64,000 bases of DNA from Pollutimonas nitritireducens (GCF_002849615.1 NZ_PDNV01000004.1:1-64000); one strand, 5' to 3'; counted from the first letter of the stretch, positions 32,937 through 42,860 are shown. The notes: a model not told the origin generated them from the sequence alone. Program-made: numbers and translations.

Positions 32937-33284
32937 CATGTGCGCGCCTATCGCAGTGAGCTCGGGCGGCGCGGCGTGGTTGGCCTCCAGATAAAGTTGC
33001 CCAATACCCATACTCGGGCGCGCCACGGCATAAATATCGACCATGGATTGCTTTGTCCCGCCGTTATCGCCCCTCTCCACGCCTACGCTTGGAGATCAAC
33101 TCATCGAACCGGGGTGGATGACCACGTCAAAGCCGTCCAGTGGCCCTCCGTATCACGAATGTACATACGCCCTATTCGCCGCCACGCCGACGCCTGAGCA
33201 TGCGCTAAAAAACTCAGGGGCAATACCTAGCCAGAAGCCAGTTACGAACCTACTCCCCGGTTACAATCTGACAAGGCAGCGTAA
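32937..33284. other. No recognisable gene
   Basis: About 350 bases. Short open frames on both strands show no family similarity and no clear SD. I see nothing functional here beyond possible gene debris. Confidence 0.4.
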
Positions 33285-33359
33285 ATGGGGAAAACTAAAG
33301 AAATTAACGGTTCCAGATCTCAGCTAAAACCGGGCGAGCGCATCTACAAGTCGAGATGA
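33285..33359 (+). CDS. Possible 24-residue small ORF
   Basis: Codes for a Lys/Arg-rich peptide starting MGKTKEING and ending GERIYKSR. AAGG lies 8 bases before the ATG, and its TGA overlaps the next ATG (ATGA), as real coupled genes often do. No known family; could also be debris. Confidence 0.3.
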   Translation: MGKTKEINGSRSQLKPGERIYKSR

Positions 33360-33472
33360 ACGACCACGCAGAGAGGCGGTTCAGCCGGCTAGTATCGATA
33401 TATGACTGGGGTATCTTGGATAAGGATAAATTCCTGGCTGTTTACGGTCAGAAAAGCGCTAAACGAAGATGA
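33356..33472 (+). CDS. Possible 38-residue small ORF
   Basis: Overlaps the previous ORF by 4 bases. The peptide starts MNDHAERRFSRLV and ends YGQKSAKRR, with both ends basic and the middle (IYDWGILDKDKFLAV) mixed. Coupling argues for translation; no family recognised. Ends 19 bases before the convergent RES toxin stop. Confidence 0.3.
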   Translation: MNDHAERRFSRLVSIYDWGILDKDKFLAVYGQKSAKRR

Positions 33473-33490
33473 CCTCTGGCCGACAAGTCT

Positions 33491-33979
33491 TTATCCATTT
33501 AAACGAGCGTCGAACAACCATTTTCTAACTTTAACTGCGCGAAGTTTCTTTATGCCGTTATGGTGAGGATTAATGAGGATGTTACATTCCTCTGGAACAA
33601 TCACCGACGGCACCTCCATAACTGCTGACTTTGCCCCAGCCAGCCAATCGTCACCGGCGTCAAGGCTTACTTTACCGGCTGGTGATGCGTCCCACCCGAT
33701 GTTCTTAGACTCATCGAATTTGAATCTTTTGTCCCAAATTGCCTTTGGAATGTCTATTCTTACCAAATAGCGGTTCAAAGGTAGACCGCCAAATTCGAGA
33801 TGTGCCAGAGTTTCGAGGCAGGCTAACGCAATGGAGCTGGCAGAATAAATTACAGCGTTTCCCTTTCTATTCCACCGTCCACCAGTCAGCCGTGCCCCTT
33901 CTCCCGTCATATCGTCAGAGGTATAGTCGGGTGTATCAGTGGCTATTCGCCAAACAGAAATCTGTTCACCTTCCCTCAT
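33491..33979 (-). CDS. RES-domain toxin
   Basis: 162 residues. RES features: WRIA near the N-terminus, GARLTGGRWNRKGNAVIYSASSIALACLETLAHL, ending in the ISNP-like region NILINPHHNGIKKLRAVKVRKWLFDARL. Characterised RES toxins (ParT, MbcT, Res) consume NAD+ or modify proteins. Its start overlaps the antitoxin stop by 4 bases (ATGA). Full family length; intact by eye. Confidence 0.88.
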   Translation of the reverse strand: MREGEQISVWRIATDTPDYTSDDMTGEGARLTGGRWNRKGNAVIYSASSIALACLETLAHLEFGGLPLNRYLVRIDIPKAIWDKRFKFDESKNIGWDASPAGKVSLDAGDDWLAGAKSAVMEVPSVIVPEECNILINPHHNGIKKLRAVKVRKWLFDARLNG

Positions 33980-34578
33980 ACATAAGCGCCGCTCTGTGCG
34001 GTTGAGAGAAGCTTCGACACGAGTTCGCGCCCTTCCGCCGTATTCATGATTTCTGCCGGTTTGTGTCCCCCCAAGGCACTCAAGGGCTTATCGAGCCAAG
34101 TAGCGAACCATTGCGCGGCGTCGAAGCCCTTCGGATCCCCAGACTCTTCAACCATCGTCTGAACTTGGCCAATCAGCTTTGCTGTAGCCACTAGGCGCTC
34201 ACTCTGGTCGGTTGTTAGGAGCTTCTTCGTCTGAATTTTACGATCGAGGGTACTGGCACCCATGCCAAGTATTGCTGCTACACGTTCTTTGCTGAGCCTC
34301 ATAGACTGAGCGACATTAGTAAAGTTCTCTGCCTCAATACCGTGCTGAACGACCAGAATCCTTTCGATTGGGTCCATGCGATACACGTCGCGGAATCCCA
34401 GTACGGCAGAGGCAGTAGCTTTCCTCCCGCGCACTGTCCGGTAAATGGCAACTTTCGGATCCGTATCGAAATCCTCAGTTGCCCTTAACTTTAATGCAGC
34501 GGTTCGGCTGGTTCCGGTCATACCTCGTGACGTACGAGCTTTCGTGCGTTTGCCTTTAGCTTCAGTCACCGTACTCAT
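33976..34578 (-). CDS. Xre/MbcA/ParS-type antitoxin (DUF2384)
   Basis: 200 residues, longer than the usual ~130-150. A basic, Thr/Arg-rich N-terminal extension (about 1-60) precedes an Xre-like DNA-binding part (LVVQHGIEAENFTNVAQSMRLSKERVAAILGMGASTLDRKI) and the C-terminal toxin-binding DUF2384 region (KGFDAAQWFATWLDKPLSALGGHKPAEIMNTAEGRELVSKLLSTAQSGAYV). AGGAGG lies 6 bases before the ATG. It should neutralise the RES toxin and repress its own promoter. Confidence 0.88.
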   Translation of the reverse strand: MSTVTEAKGKRTKARTSRGMTGTSRTAALKLRATEDFDTDPKVAIYRTVRGRKATASAVLGFRDVYRMDPIERILVVQHGIEAENFTNVAQSMRLSKERVAAILGMGASTLDRKIQTKKLLTTDQSERLVATAKLIGQVQTMVEESGDPKGFDAAQWFATWLDKPLSALGGHKPAEIMNTAEGRELVSKLLSTAQSGAYV

Positions 34579-34584
34579 AAATAT

Positions 34585-34619
34585 CCTCCTTTTGAGGGTT
34601 TATAATACCTCATTCGAGG
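34585..34619 (-). promoter_or_regulatory. Antitoxin promoter with CCTC/GAGG inverted repeats
   Basis: Two short inverted repeats, CCTC-N5-GAGG (34585-34597, which includes the SD) and CCTC-N4-GAGG (34608-34619), flank a TATTATAA -10-like string read on the minus strand. This is the expected layout for an autoregulatory operator of the Xre antitoxin. Confidence 0.55.
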
Positions 34620-34641
34620 GATCAAGTACATGGATGCCTCT

Positions 34642-35871
34642 TCACGGAGGAGTTAAGCTATTTGGGAGGGTAGTTTCGGCTTTATCCAGTGCACGCAGCA
34701 GCCAGCCAAAAGCTATGCGTTCCTGTTCCAGCCGCACGCAGAAGTCGTTCTGCAACCGCTGCCAGCGTATATCGTCATACACGCCTCGTTCTTCCGGAGT
34801 CAGGCGAGTCAACTCCCGTAAGGTCGGCGAAGGTTCAACCCCCCATTGCTCACGGTGGGCAATCAGTGTTTCTTTGTCCATCAGGAACGACACCACATGC
34901 GGCATATGGCTGCGCAGCTGATCCAGGATGGCGAAACCGTGCGTATCGATGTCTCCCCAGTAATACAAGACCTTATTTTCCAGCCATTCCGCTTGCGCCA
35001 GCATATCGAAACCGTAGCCTGCACCAAACACCACCATACTGTCCGCCAAAGCGGGAAAGGCAAGGAAATTCACCTCGTTTTCAGTAATAAAGACTTGCGA
35101 TGCCGCGGGATAAAGCCTGGCAAAGGCGTCCTGCGTAATGGTGATATCTTGATCCGTACCACCCAAGAACAGGGCTTGCCCTGGATCCAGCAAGCGAAAC
35201 CGCACACGTAGCGGCTTTTCGCGAAAGCCGTAGCGCAACAGAAAATTGCTTGTCCCGGTCACCGATGTATCGATGGCTTGCCCGGGCAAAACGTAATCCA
35301 GCAGCTCCGACAGTACGGCGCGGTGTCTTTCAATGAACTTGCTGTGCAAGCCAGGCAAATCGACCTGCCGCAGGTAAATGCCGGGGCGCGGATGCGCATG
35401 CAGCCAAGCCGCAATATTCAGCAGCCCGGACCAATCGTCGGCCAGCGCTAATCCCCGCAAAGGATACCTGGCCAGCCACGGCAGCAAAGACGGCATCCGG
35501 GTACGGGTTTCGTCCACGATATCAGCAAATCGTAGGACCTCACGCGTGTTGCCTATCAGTCCAAACGCATCTTCGGGGGTGTCGACCCAGGCTTCATCCG
35601 GCAACGCATTGCTGCCGATCACACGATGCCGGATGGTGCGCCAGGTCAGACGATAGCTTCTTTTGGAATCGACTTTGGCTTGCGACTGCAAATCGCGCAC
35701 CCATTCACGCACCGCCTCGAACCGTTCTGACATGTCGGTTGAGCTTGGCCCTTTGAGCATCAAGCGCAATGGAAACAAATCGGCAGGCTCCACCAGATTG
35801 CGCAATAGTATGCCCTGATTCCAGCGCTTTTGTACTTGGGCACGCAAGTCTGCGGGCGTAGTCCAACTCAA
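34642..35871 (-). CDS. jetD: Wadjet nuclease subunit JetD
   Basis: 409 residues. The N-terminal DUF3322 part is followed by the DUF2220 Toprim domain with acidic clusters FITENEVNF (E264, E266) and [14 protein letters not shown] (D307, D309), the metal-binding residues by family analogy. In studied Wadjet systems JetD cleaves plasmid DNA after extrusion by the SMC complex. Its start overlaps jetC by 4 bases. 64 bases separate it from the antitoxin start. Confidence 0.92.
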   Translation of the reverse strand: MSWTTPADLRAQVQKRWNQGILLRNLVEPADLFPLRLMLKGPSSTDMSERFEAVREWVRDLQSQAKVDSKRSYRLTWRTIRHRVIGSNALPDEAWVDTPEDAFGLIGNTREVLRFADIVDETRTRMPSLLPWLARYPLRGLALADDWSGLLNIAAWLHAHPRPGIYLRQVDLPGLHSKFIERHRAVLSELLDYVLPGQAIDTSVTGTSNFLLRYGFREKPLRVRFRLLDPGQALFLGGTDQDITITQDAFARLYPAASQVFITENEVNFLAFPALADSMVVFGAGYGFDMLAQAEWLENKVLYYWGDIDTHGFAILDQLRSHMPHVVSFLMDKETLIAHREQWGVEPSPTLRELTRLTPEERGVYDDIRWQRLQNDFCVRLEQERIAFGWLLRALDKAETTLPNSLTPP

Positions 35872-38800
35872 GGCAACGCCCTGTCAAGATCGCCATAAGC
35901 CTGTTTTTCCCTATGATATTCCTCGATGCTGAGGTTGCGTAGGCAGGAAGTTCGCCCATCGGTATTTTCAACAAAGCCGACGCTGGATACGAACGGTTCG
36001 ATGATATGAATTTTCTGCAGCGGCGTCACGATAAGTAGTTGCAGGTTCAGTTGCCGGAAAAGGTTCAGCCCATACTGGGCCGACTCGTCCGACCCGCGGC
36101 CAAACGCTTCATCTATAACGACAAAGCGGAAGGAACGCGACCGCACGGCGCCCCACTCCAGGCCGAATTGATAGGCCAGGCTGGCGGCCAGAATGGTATA
36201 TGCAAGCTTTTCTTTTTGACCACCCGATTTTCCGCCTGAATCAGAATAGTGCTCGTGTTCGCTATCGTCTTCGCGCCAACGTTCGCTGGCGGCAAAAACA
36301 AACCAATTGCGTACGTCGGTTACTTTGCTTGTCCAGCGGCGGTCGTGCTCGGCCGTTCCTTCCCGTCCGCGAAAGCGCTCGATAATGTGCTTGACCTGCA
36401 GGAATTTGGCCTCGGAATATTGGGCATTATCGGAACCGGTAAGCGCCCCTTCGGTACAGGCGCGCAAGTCGGTCTGGAAGTCGCGAACATCCGTATCGGC
36501 GGCGAGCTGCGCCTCCAGCACAATATAGCGACCGGTGTTGTAGTCGATTTGCGTCAGCGATTCATTGATACGGGCAATTCGTTCACGTATGGTTTCTCGT
36601 TCGCGGTTCAGCTGCGACTGGAAATTGGCCACTTCGCGTATTGTGTTCTCGTTTAAAAGCTCTTTGAAACGGGCCTCGAAACGCGGCAGGTCGTCGGCAT
36701 GGAGCTGATCCAGCATGGCGCGGTATTCTTGGCTAGCCTCAAGGCTGATATCGGCCTCTTGGGTTTCCAGCTTATAGGCCTCTGCATACTCGGTCATGGC
36801 CCGGATTATTCCCGCGGCCAGACGAGCCAGCCGCTTGTCGTCGGCGTCGATGCGCTCTTGCAGCCAACGGCGCATTTCCTGTTCGCGGGGGTCGCAGGAC
36901 TCGACACTGGATGGCAACTCGACTCCGGTTTCAGCCTGCATCGCTTCAATGCGCTCGAAATGAGACGCGTGGACGGCAAAATCAGCGGTCTCGCATACAG
37001 CCCTGACCTGATTAAGCAACGCCAGGGCATCGGACTGTTTCTGTTGCGCCCTTGACTGCGCATCCTTGCGTTTATCCAACTGCAAATCCGTGTCAGCCAG
37101 CGCCGCAAGCAGCTCTGTCAGACGGCCGCTAAGTATGGCCAGCACATCCGAGGCGGCTTCAAGTTCCCGCTTTTCATTTTGCAGGCGGGTAATATGAAGT
37201 GCCAGCGGTTGCCAATCAAGCTCTCGAAAATCACGATACTCATCCAGCTTGCCCAAGGTTCCCAACTGTTGTTTCAGCGCAGCTTGTTCCTTTTGCAGCG
37301 AAGCAATACTGCCGCCCACCTTGGAAATTTGCGCCTGCAAGGACCGCGCCTGGTTTTCCAGCGCGGCAATCTTGGCTTCGTTGCTCCAGCCCAGGACGTA
37401 ACGGCTACGGTCATCGATGCGGTGGCGATCATCCTTTTCGTGCCGCTCCCCGGGCGCCTTGATTTGTCCATTGCGAGTGATGGCCTTGGTTTCGCGACGG
37501 AACTGCTCTTGATTAGCGCAACAGGCCACATCAAAACGGTGGCCTATTTCGGATTCCAGCCAGCGATAAAAGCTCGAGTCAGGTTTGATCGAGAGCTTGC
37601 GCACCAGCGAATCCGGATGCAAAGCAGGTTGATCGCCACGGGGTGATGTCCGCGCGGCGCGCACACGGAAATAGACCAGACGCCCCTTTAGCCGGGTACG
37701 ATCCACCCACTCAGCCACCTGAGGATAATGCGTATCGGGCACCAGCAAGGACAGACCAAAACTGCGCAACAGCCGTTCGGCGGAGCCTTCCCAGTCTTTT
37801 TCATCATCGCGCACCTGGATCAGTTCACCGGCAAACGGCATATCGGCCTCTGACAGGCTTAACGCGGAGCATAATGCAGCACGCATGGCAATCTGTTGTG
37901 TCTCGATATTGCTGCGCCTAGATTTCAGGCTGTCGATATCCTGCGTCAGCAGCTCGTATTCCCGCCGCATCTGAGCAAAGTCGACCCCGGCTTCGTTCAG
38001 CTCGTTTTGCACGGCCGCCTCGCGCGCGGCGGCCGTTTCATGCATGCGTTGGCGCAGACCGGCCTGCGCCAGAAAATCGTCCGCATTCTGCAAGGCAGGC
38101 AGACCCAGCACATGACTTAGTTTTTCGTACTGCTGCCGCTTTACCAGGCAGCGCACGCGCTCCGCTTCTTTCTGCGTCAATTCGATTTCAAGCCGCTCGA
38201 TCCGGTCGCCGCCATTATCGGCAATGGCGCGTCGTAGATCGCGTTCTTGCGCACGTTGCCCATCGCGCGTTTCAGCAAGCTGCGCGATCTGGCCGGCAAG
38301 GCGCTTCGATTCCTGATCCAGGGCTTCCAGGCGGGTTTCCAGCAGACTGGCTTTAAGCCCTGCAAAATACGATCCAAGCGCATCGCGGCAGGCTCGCGAC
38401 TGCCCTATACCGTCCAGCAGCGCTGCATGCCGCTGACAATCCGCCACTAAAGGTGTTAACAATTCAACTTGGCGCTTGGCCTTCAGAACCGCCTCATGAG
38501 CCCGGTGTAAGTCATCGAAATGTGCGATCAGCGCCTGAATGCGCGGCACAACGTCGAACGGCTCCAGCATGTGGCTGCGGACGAAGTCAGTCAGGTTCCC
38601 CACCGACTTCATCGACACTGTTTGATGAAACAGCTCCAGTGCCTGATCGTTGGCGATGCCAAATCGGCGTCGGAACGCCGCGCTATATGGGGGAAAGGTA
38701 TCTTCGACGTCTGCCCCGCCCGCACGCAAACGCTTGCGCAACTGGACGATATCGGTACCGAACTCCGCAAAATCGCCGGCGATCGACAGTTCTTTATCCG

Positions 38801-39266
38801 CCACGACATAAAAGCGCACGGGCTGGCCCTGGGGCTCTTTGAACCAGAACACTTGCGCCAGCGTCACTGTCTGGTCATACCCAGCGTTATGGAAAACGCC
38901 CAGAATCACTGAATAACTATTCTGATCGCGCAGCGCAACCGGCCGGCCCGCTCCGCCGACCTCGTTGCGTTCCGACTTGTAATGGCCCAACACGTATGAG
39001 CGCAGGCTTCGTTCGCGCGCTTCCGCACCAGCCGCCTTGTTGTAAGCAATTCGCTGAGCAGGAACCAGCAACGTTGTTACCGCATCGACGAGCGTCGATT
39101 TGCCCGAGCCGATGTCGCCCGTCAGCAGCGCATTATGGCCGTCGGGACGTAGTTGCCACACGCGACGGTCGAATGTCCCCCAGTTGAAGACCTCCAGCCG
39201 GGCAAGCCGGAAGCCCGAGCGCCCGTCATCCCCCAGAAAATCCAGGCCCGGCATGTCATTCATCAT
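35868..39266 (-). CDS. jetC: Wadjet SMC-like ATPase JetC
   Basis: 1132 residues from ATG 39266 (39263 is a one-codon alternative with better SD spacing; the open frame to 39362 is not family-like). Walker [10 protein letters not shown] (about 50-58), long coiled coils around 280-480 and 690-1000 with a hinge, then the C-terminal signature SGGQKEKL and Walker [15 protein letters not shown] MukB/SbcC-like head-and-coil ATPase that extrudes DNA loops. It overlaps jetB by 11 bases and jetD by 4. Confidence 0.92.
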   Translation of the reverse strand: MMNDMPGLDFLGDDGRSGFRLARLEVFNWGTFDRRVWQLRPDGHNALLTGDIGSGKSTLVDAVTTLLVPAQRIAYNKAAGAEARERSLRSYVLGHYKSERNEVGGAGRPVALRDQNSYSVILGVFHNAGYDQTVTLAQVFWFKEPQGQPVRFYVVADKELSIAGDFAEFGTDIVQLRKRLRAGGADVEDTFPPYSAAFRRRFGIANDQALELFHQTVSMKSVGNLTDFVRSHMLEPFDVVPRIQALIAHFDDLHRAHEAVLKAKRQVELLTPLVADCQRHAALLDGIGQSRACRDALGSYFAGLKASLLETRLEALDQESKRLAGQIAQLAETRDGQRAQERDLRRAIADNGGDRIERLEIELTQKEAERVRCLVKRQQYEKLSHVLGLPALQNADDFLAQAGLRQRMHETAAAREAAVQNELNEAGVDFAQMRREYELLTQDIDSLKSRRSNIETQQIAMRAALCSALSLSEADMPFAGELIQVRDDEKDWEGSAERLLRSFGLSLLVPDTHYPQVAEWVDRTRLKGRLVYFRVRAARTSPRGDQPALHPDSLVRKLSIKPDSSFYRWLESEIGHRFDVACCANQEQFRRETKAITRNGQIKAPGERHEKDDRHRIDDRSRYVLGWSNEAKIAALENQARSLQAQISKVGGSIASLQKEQAALKQQLGTLGKLDEYRDFRELDWQPLALHITRLQNEKRELEAASDVLAILSGRLTELLAALADTDLQLDKRKDAQSRAQQKQSDALALLNQVRAVCETADFAVHASHFERIEAMQAETGVELPSSVESCDPREQEMRRWLQERIDADDKRLARLAAGIIRAMTEYAEAYKLETQEADISLEASQEYRAMLDQLHADDLPRFEARFKELLNENTIREVANFQSQLNRERETIRERIARINESLTQIDYNTGRYIVLEAQLAADTDVRDFQTDLRACTEGALTGSDNAQYSEAKFLQVKHIIERFRGREGTAEHDRRWTSKVTDVRNWFVFAASERWREDDSEHEHYSDSGGKSGGQKEKLAYTILAASLAYQFGLEWGAVRSRSFRFVVIDEAFGRGSDESAQYGLNLFRQLNLQLLIVTPLQKIHIIEPFVSSVGFVENTDGRTSCLRNLSIEEYHREKQAYGDLDRALP

Positions 39267-39912
39267 TGGATCCTGTTGGAAGCATGGCCGCTTGAGTTTG
39301 CAATGATTCTCGATAAGCCGCCAGATTCTGATCGAACTGGGCAAGCCACTGGGCATCGACAAACGCCTTCAGAATACGCTGTACTTCGATCATGCCATCT
39401 TGCCCGCGCAACTTACGTATAAAACCCAGCTCGGCCACTTTATTGATATGCGTGTCGATCTGATCCACGAGACGAGTTTCGTTACTGCCGGCCGGTAGAA
39501 AAACGCGCATCAATTCGACTACATCACTACGTGCCAGAATCAACCGGGTGTCGCTGCCGCTAGCATCGAATTCGGCCAGTTTCTTACGCAGAAGTGCCAG
39601 CAACAGGCTGACAGGAAATGATAGAGGCCGACGCGCAACCAGGCGCGGCAATTTTAACTCGTTCGCCTCTTCCGTGTCGGCCTGCGCCCGTAAAAACGCA
39701 TAGCCTTCCGTTTCGTCCAACATCAGCATCAAGCCCAGCACGCCAATGAAGTCGCGCACACGGCCTTGCAGCGTTAGCAATGCAGCCCATTGCGCCGCGT
39801 CTTCGCGATAGACAATCCCTTTAAGTAAAGGAATGACCACTCGGGCCAGTTCTGGATCGCCTACGGCACCGGTATCGACCGACGACGCGGCCGGACTAGT
39901 CATATCTTGCAT
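39256..39912 (-). CDS. jetB: Wadjet MukE-like subunit JetB
   Basis: 218 residues, DUF4194. Helical, winged-helix type: [40 protein letters not shown] and [22 protein letters not shown]. Binds the JetA kleisin. About 110 bases after jetA. Confidence 0.9.
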   Translation of the reverse strand: MQDMTSPAASSVDTGAVGDPELARVVIPLLKGIVYREDAAQWAALLTLQGRVRDFIGVLGLMLMLDETEGYAFLRAQADTEEANELKLPRLVARRPLSFPVSLLLALLRKKLAEFDASGSDTRLILARSDVVELMRVFLPAGSNETRLVDQIDTHINKVAELGFIRKLRGQDGMIEVQRILKAFVDAQWLAQFDQNLAAYRESLQTQAAMLPTGSNDE

Positions 39913-40021
39913 TCTTTATCCTGCTAACAATCCGTCCTATGCGACCAATTAGGGAGCAATCCATATCCTGCACCATTTATTCGCTGCACCATCTATATGC
40001 ACGGCCTATTTCCCGTAGAGT

Positions 40022-41464
40022 CTATTTGATAAACACTACCCGCGGCATCACGGCCCGCTTCCAGTTCCCGTCGATTGCCTGCCAGGCAATGCTATCGTTT
40101 GCATCGTCATCCAGCAGCACCTTGCCGTCTCCCCGTTCACTGGCCAGCTGCAGATAAGCAATAAGCTCGGCGAGCCCCTGCTGAAGAGGATATTCCGCCA
40201 GCAAGTCCGCCAGTGTGATTTGAGAACGGCCCTGCAAAGCCCGGCGCACGCGTTGGGATAACTCCGCACTATCGACCGTAAACTGGGAAAACAATGCCGT
40301 CGCATCAATATCCGCGTCGCCCACGTCAAGTTTGCTGCTGCTGATCAACGGTTTAATGGGAAGCGTATGCAGCGGTCGCTCCATCGGCAATTCAATATCG
40401 GCCGCCGTATCGTCAATCTGCATGAAACTGCCAGAAGGCGCCATGTCGCGCACCGCCATCGCCTGGCTTTCAATGCCCCGCAGCAAATCCATAATGCGAC
40501 GATTCTCCAGATAGGCCTGATCGTCAAGGAACCGGCGCAACTGCTGCGACAACAAGGCCACCGTACGCTGCGTATGTTCGCCCGCTTCCAGCCAATCATA
40601 ATGCACGCGGCGCGTACGGACATCGGGCTTAAGCTGAACAATGGGCGGTAGTTGCAAGACTTTGTCCAGCAATTGAGTCAGCTCTTCCTGCCGGTCGTGA
40701 GACATCAGGAAATCCCAGAACGCCCGGAAGCTTCGGCCTTGGTCGGAGTCGACGATCAAGTCGCGCTCGCCTATGATTTGCTGCAGCAACTCGCCTTTAC
40801 TGCCCTCCCACAAGGCGATGCGCTCGCGGACGTGTCGATCCAGGCCACGAAAATTTTGCTCGACTTCACGAAAGTCCCCCAACAGCTCGCGTGCCAGTCC
40901 CATGAATTGTTGAAAGCGATCCCGGATTGCCGTATCGTCCAGCAACGATAACTGCCCCTGTGAAACCAAAGCAATTTCCAGGTCAATTTCAGCACGCTGT
41001 TTTTGCAGTTCCAGCAAACGCACTTGAGGATCGGTTTCACTGCCCTGGCTCATTTGCTTAAGTAAGTCGAACAATGTGAGCAAGCGAGACTCGGTACCCA
41101 CAAAGCTGCGCTCGGTGAGGCTGGTCAACCAGCCTATGGCTTTTTCCGTGGCGGGCATTAGGTCAAAATGAGGCTCATCGGAGTCGTTAGGGTAAAACTT
41201 GCGCAGCCAACTGCGCTCGTTCGCGGCCCAATCGTTCAGATAATCTTGCGCTCGCTTTGGAAACACCTCGGCGCCCAACTGCTCTCGCAGAGCAAACAAC
41301 GTGTCTTCCAGTGCTTCGATAAGGTCGGCCTGGCTTATTACCCGTACATTGGGCGCCACGAAAACACGATGTAGAAAACTGGCTACTAAAGGAGCGGAGT
41401 CGGCGAGTAACAGACGCCATGCCGGATGCCGCCGTTGCATCGCCTCAAGGGTTTCATAGTCCAT
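40022..41464 (-). CDS. jetA: Wadjet kleisin subunit JetA
   Basis: 480 residues, DUF3375 (MukF-like). An N-terminal winged helix (LETLEAM..HPAWRLLLADSAPLVASFLHRVF), a central helical region rich in Gln/Arg/Glu, and a C-terminal winged helix (RVRRALQGRSQITLADLLAEYPLQQGLAELIAYLQLA). Bridges the JetC heads. First gene of the operon. Confidence 0.92.
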   Translation of the reverse strand: MDYETLEAMQRRHPAWRLLLADSAPLVASFLHRVFVAPNVRVISQADLIEALEDTLFALREQLGAEVFPKRAQDYLNDWAANERSWLRKFYPNDSDEPHFDLMPATEKAIGWLTSLTERSFVGTESRLLTLFDLLKQMSQGSETDPQVRLLELQKQRAEIDLEIALVSQGQLSLLDDTAIRDRFQQFMGLARELLGDFREVEQNFRGLDRHVRERIALWEGSKGELLQQIIGERDLIVDSDQGRSFRAFWDFLMSHDRQEELTQLLDKVLQLPPIVQLKPDVRTRRVHYDWLEAGEHTQRTVALLSQQLRRFLDDQAYLENRRIMDLLRGIESQAMAVRDMAPSGSFMQIDDTAADIELPMERPLHTLPIKPLISSSKLDVGDADIDATALFSQFTVDSAELSQRVRRALQGRSQITLADLLAEYPLQQGLAELIAYLQLASERGDGKVLLDDDANDSIAWQAIDGNWKRAVMPRVVFIK

Positions 41465-41543
41465 GGCTTACTTCGGTCTAATGTCGCAAAAGGGCAATTC
41501 CAATCAACTGAATATTACCCTTAACCGCCAGAACACGGCTTTA

Positions 41544-41940
41544 TCACTCTCGTAACCTATGAGTCACCCTCAGACTGTCCGCCAGCACCAAAGCCGCGAA
41601 CACCGCGCGCAGGTCACTCATTAGCCTGTCGATGTCCTGGCGTTGGGCGATGAAGCGCCGACTGTGCGCCGACATGTTGCCTGCGTTCTTGAGCCGAGGA
41701 AGGGCTGTCTTCGTGTTCCTGCTGAGATTCCACGTCCTCTCTGTGACGAGCACTCCAATAAGGTCGCGTAAGTAGAAGAAGTCGCCAGCGGTGTTTTGTA
41801 TCTTCGATGCGATCCCCGTGCTTCTCGAACACCTCAATGATGAGAGACTCCACCAGCCTGCGGATCATGACGGCCGATGCATCGTACCAACCGTTCGAGT
41901 AGAAACCATTTAGATAGAGGTGCCAACCAGTAGAACCCAT
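41544..41940 (-). pseudogene. Frameshifted DUF4145-like gene
   Basis: Two overlapping minus frames (41614-41940 and 41544-41837) together give a continuous helical protein of about 130 residues: WYDASAVMIRRLVESLIIEVFEKHG then IASKIQ...FFYLRDLIG and WNLSRNTKTALPRLK. The switch maps to a G4 run (C41814-C41817 on the plus strand); one base too many restores the frame. The N-terminus also seems short. Related proteins sit in mobile defence regions; the function is not known. Confidence 0.65.
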
Positions 41941-42055
41941 CAGGGACAGCAGCCTAAACGAAAGGCAAAGAGAAGCTTTTTCGCAATGTTTGTGGGATTT
42001 TCGCTCCCCAGGGGAAAGGGGAGGTAGCGGCAGCTTTATGCTCTAACGTCCGATA

Positions 42056-42085
42056 GGTTTATGTTTAACGGCACAGCGATGGGCT
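42056..42085 (-). repeat. Right terminal inverted repeat
   Basis: Complement of GGTTTATGTTTAACGGCACA (42056-42075) matches 18 of 20 bases at 32795-32814. The exact complement of the left AGCCCATC follows at 42078-42085. A further TTATGCTCTA lies inside at 42036-42045. Confidence 0.65.
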
Positions 42086-42159
42086 TTTTGTTTTGATGGT
42101 CGGGGCGTCTGGGCGCTTCGCCGCACGGATATCTGTCGGCGAAGCCCTGTGGCACTGGA

Positions 42160-42357
42160 CTACTTTGGTGCCCGCATCGGACACGAGCTCTTTCCTAGAA
42201 GAGAGTAAAGGGGACAAAAACGTACCAGCCCCGTCAACAACGGGATGATACCCAACCATCCCCACCACCCCACAGTCCCGGTTGCCGCGAGCGCAATCAA
42301 TACTACGCCCACGAGCACGCGCAACACGCGATCTAAACCGCCTACGTTGAATTTCAT
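42160..42357 (-). CDS. DUF2892 inner-membrane protein (YgaP-tail type)
   Basis: 65 residues from ATG 42357 (AAAGGAGAA just upstream; the frame open to 42459 is not needed). Two hydrophobic segments (VLVGVVLIALAATG, WWGWLGIIPLLTGLV) and the typical FCPLYSLLGKSSCP end. In many bacteria such genes lie with BigR/YgaV-type regulators and persulfide handling; the activity is not established. Confidence 0.8.
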   Translation of the reverse strand: MKFNVGGLDRVLRVLVGVVLIALAATGTVGWWGWLGIIPLLTGLVRFCPLYSLLGKSSCPMRAPK

Positions 42358-42537
42358 AACTTCTCCTTTGAAAAGAATGGGCACTATGGCTGCTGCCAAC
42401 GGCCTCTGTGTCATCGATTCCACGGCATACTCATCCGCCGGGTGTATAGCAATCAGCACTGCCCACCGTTCCAGGCTTCAATGGACCGCAGAGGCGGGCA
42501 TTGATTTGAGAGACATATGCGGCGCTCCTGACAGAAG

Positions 42538-42849
42538 TCACGGACAAAAAATGTCTTTAAGGGTGGCGATAATTTTTGCCACGTCGGCGTTATCAATGCG
42601 GTAGTGCAGAGTCTGAGCTTCGCGTCGGAAGGTCACCAAGCCCTCGTCCCGCATTTTCCCCAAGTGTTGAGACAGCGCGGATTGACTCAACTCAACGTAC
42701 TTATTGAGGTCGCCCACGGTCATCTCGCCATATTCAATAAGCATGCACAGCACCTGGAGCCGATGCGGATTGCCCAGGGTACGCAACATCGCGGCCGCCT
42801 CGGACGCGCCCTCCTGCAGCAACAGATTATCTTCGTTATTGACTACCAT
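42538..42849 (-). CDS. ArsR/SmtB regulator, BigR/YgaV-like
   Basis: 103 residues. Winged helix with LGNPHRLQVLCMLIEYGEMTVGDLNKYVELSQSALSQHLGKMRDEGLVTFRREAQTLHYRI. Two cysteines, in VLCMLI and at the C-terminal DIFCP, correspond in placement to the sulfide-sensing pair of BigR/SqrR; they would form a di- or polysulfide bridge. It probably represses its own promoter and the DUF2892 gene. No thiosulfate/persulfide dioxygenase partner is nearby. Confidence 0.82.
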   Translation of the reverse strand: MVVNNEDNLLLQEGASEAAAMLRTLGNPHRLQVLCMLIEYGEMTVGDLNKYVELSQSALSQHLGKMRDEGLVTFRREAQTLHYRIDNADVAKIIATLKDIFCP

Positions 42850-42860
42850 AGCGTCATAAT

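Larger units (their letters stand above)
32779..42085. mobile_element. Putative repeat-bounded defence island
   Basis: About 9.3 kb between an inverted pair of related sequences (left 32779-32814, right 42056-42085), immediately 3' of tRNA-Phe. Cargo: two tiny ORFs, Xre/RES toxin-antitoxin, Wadjet jetABCD, a frameshifted gene. No integrase or transposase gene is visible. The boundaries are inferred from the repeats; mobility is an inference. Confidence 0.55.

Noticed and set aside
32689-42085. tRNA-Phe 3' end duplicated as attR at the island's right end
   Set aside because: I looked for a repeat of the T-arm/acceptor end near 41500-42100 and saw none; the boundary evidence is the inverted repeat, not a tRNA att site.
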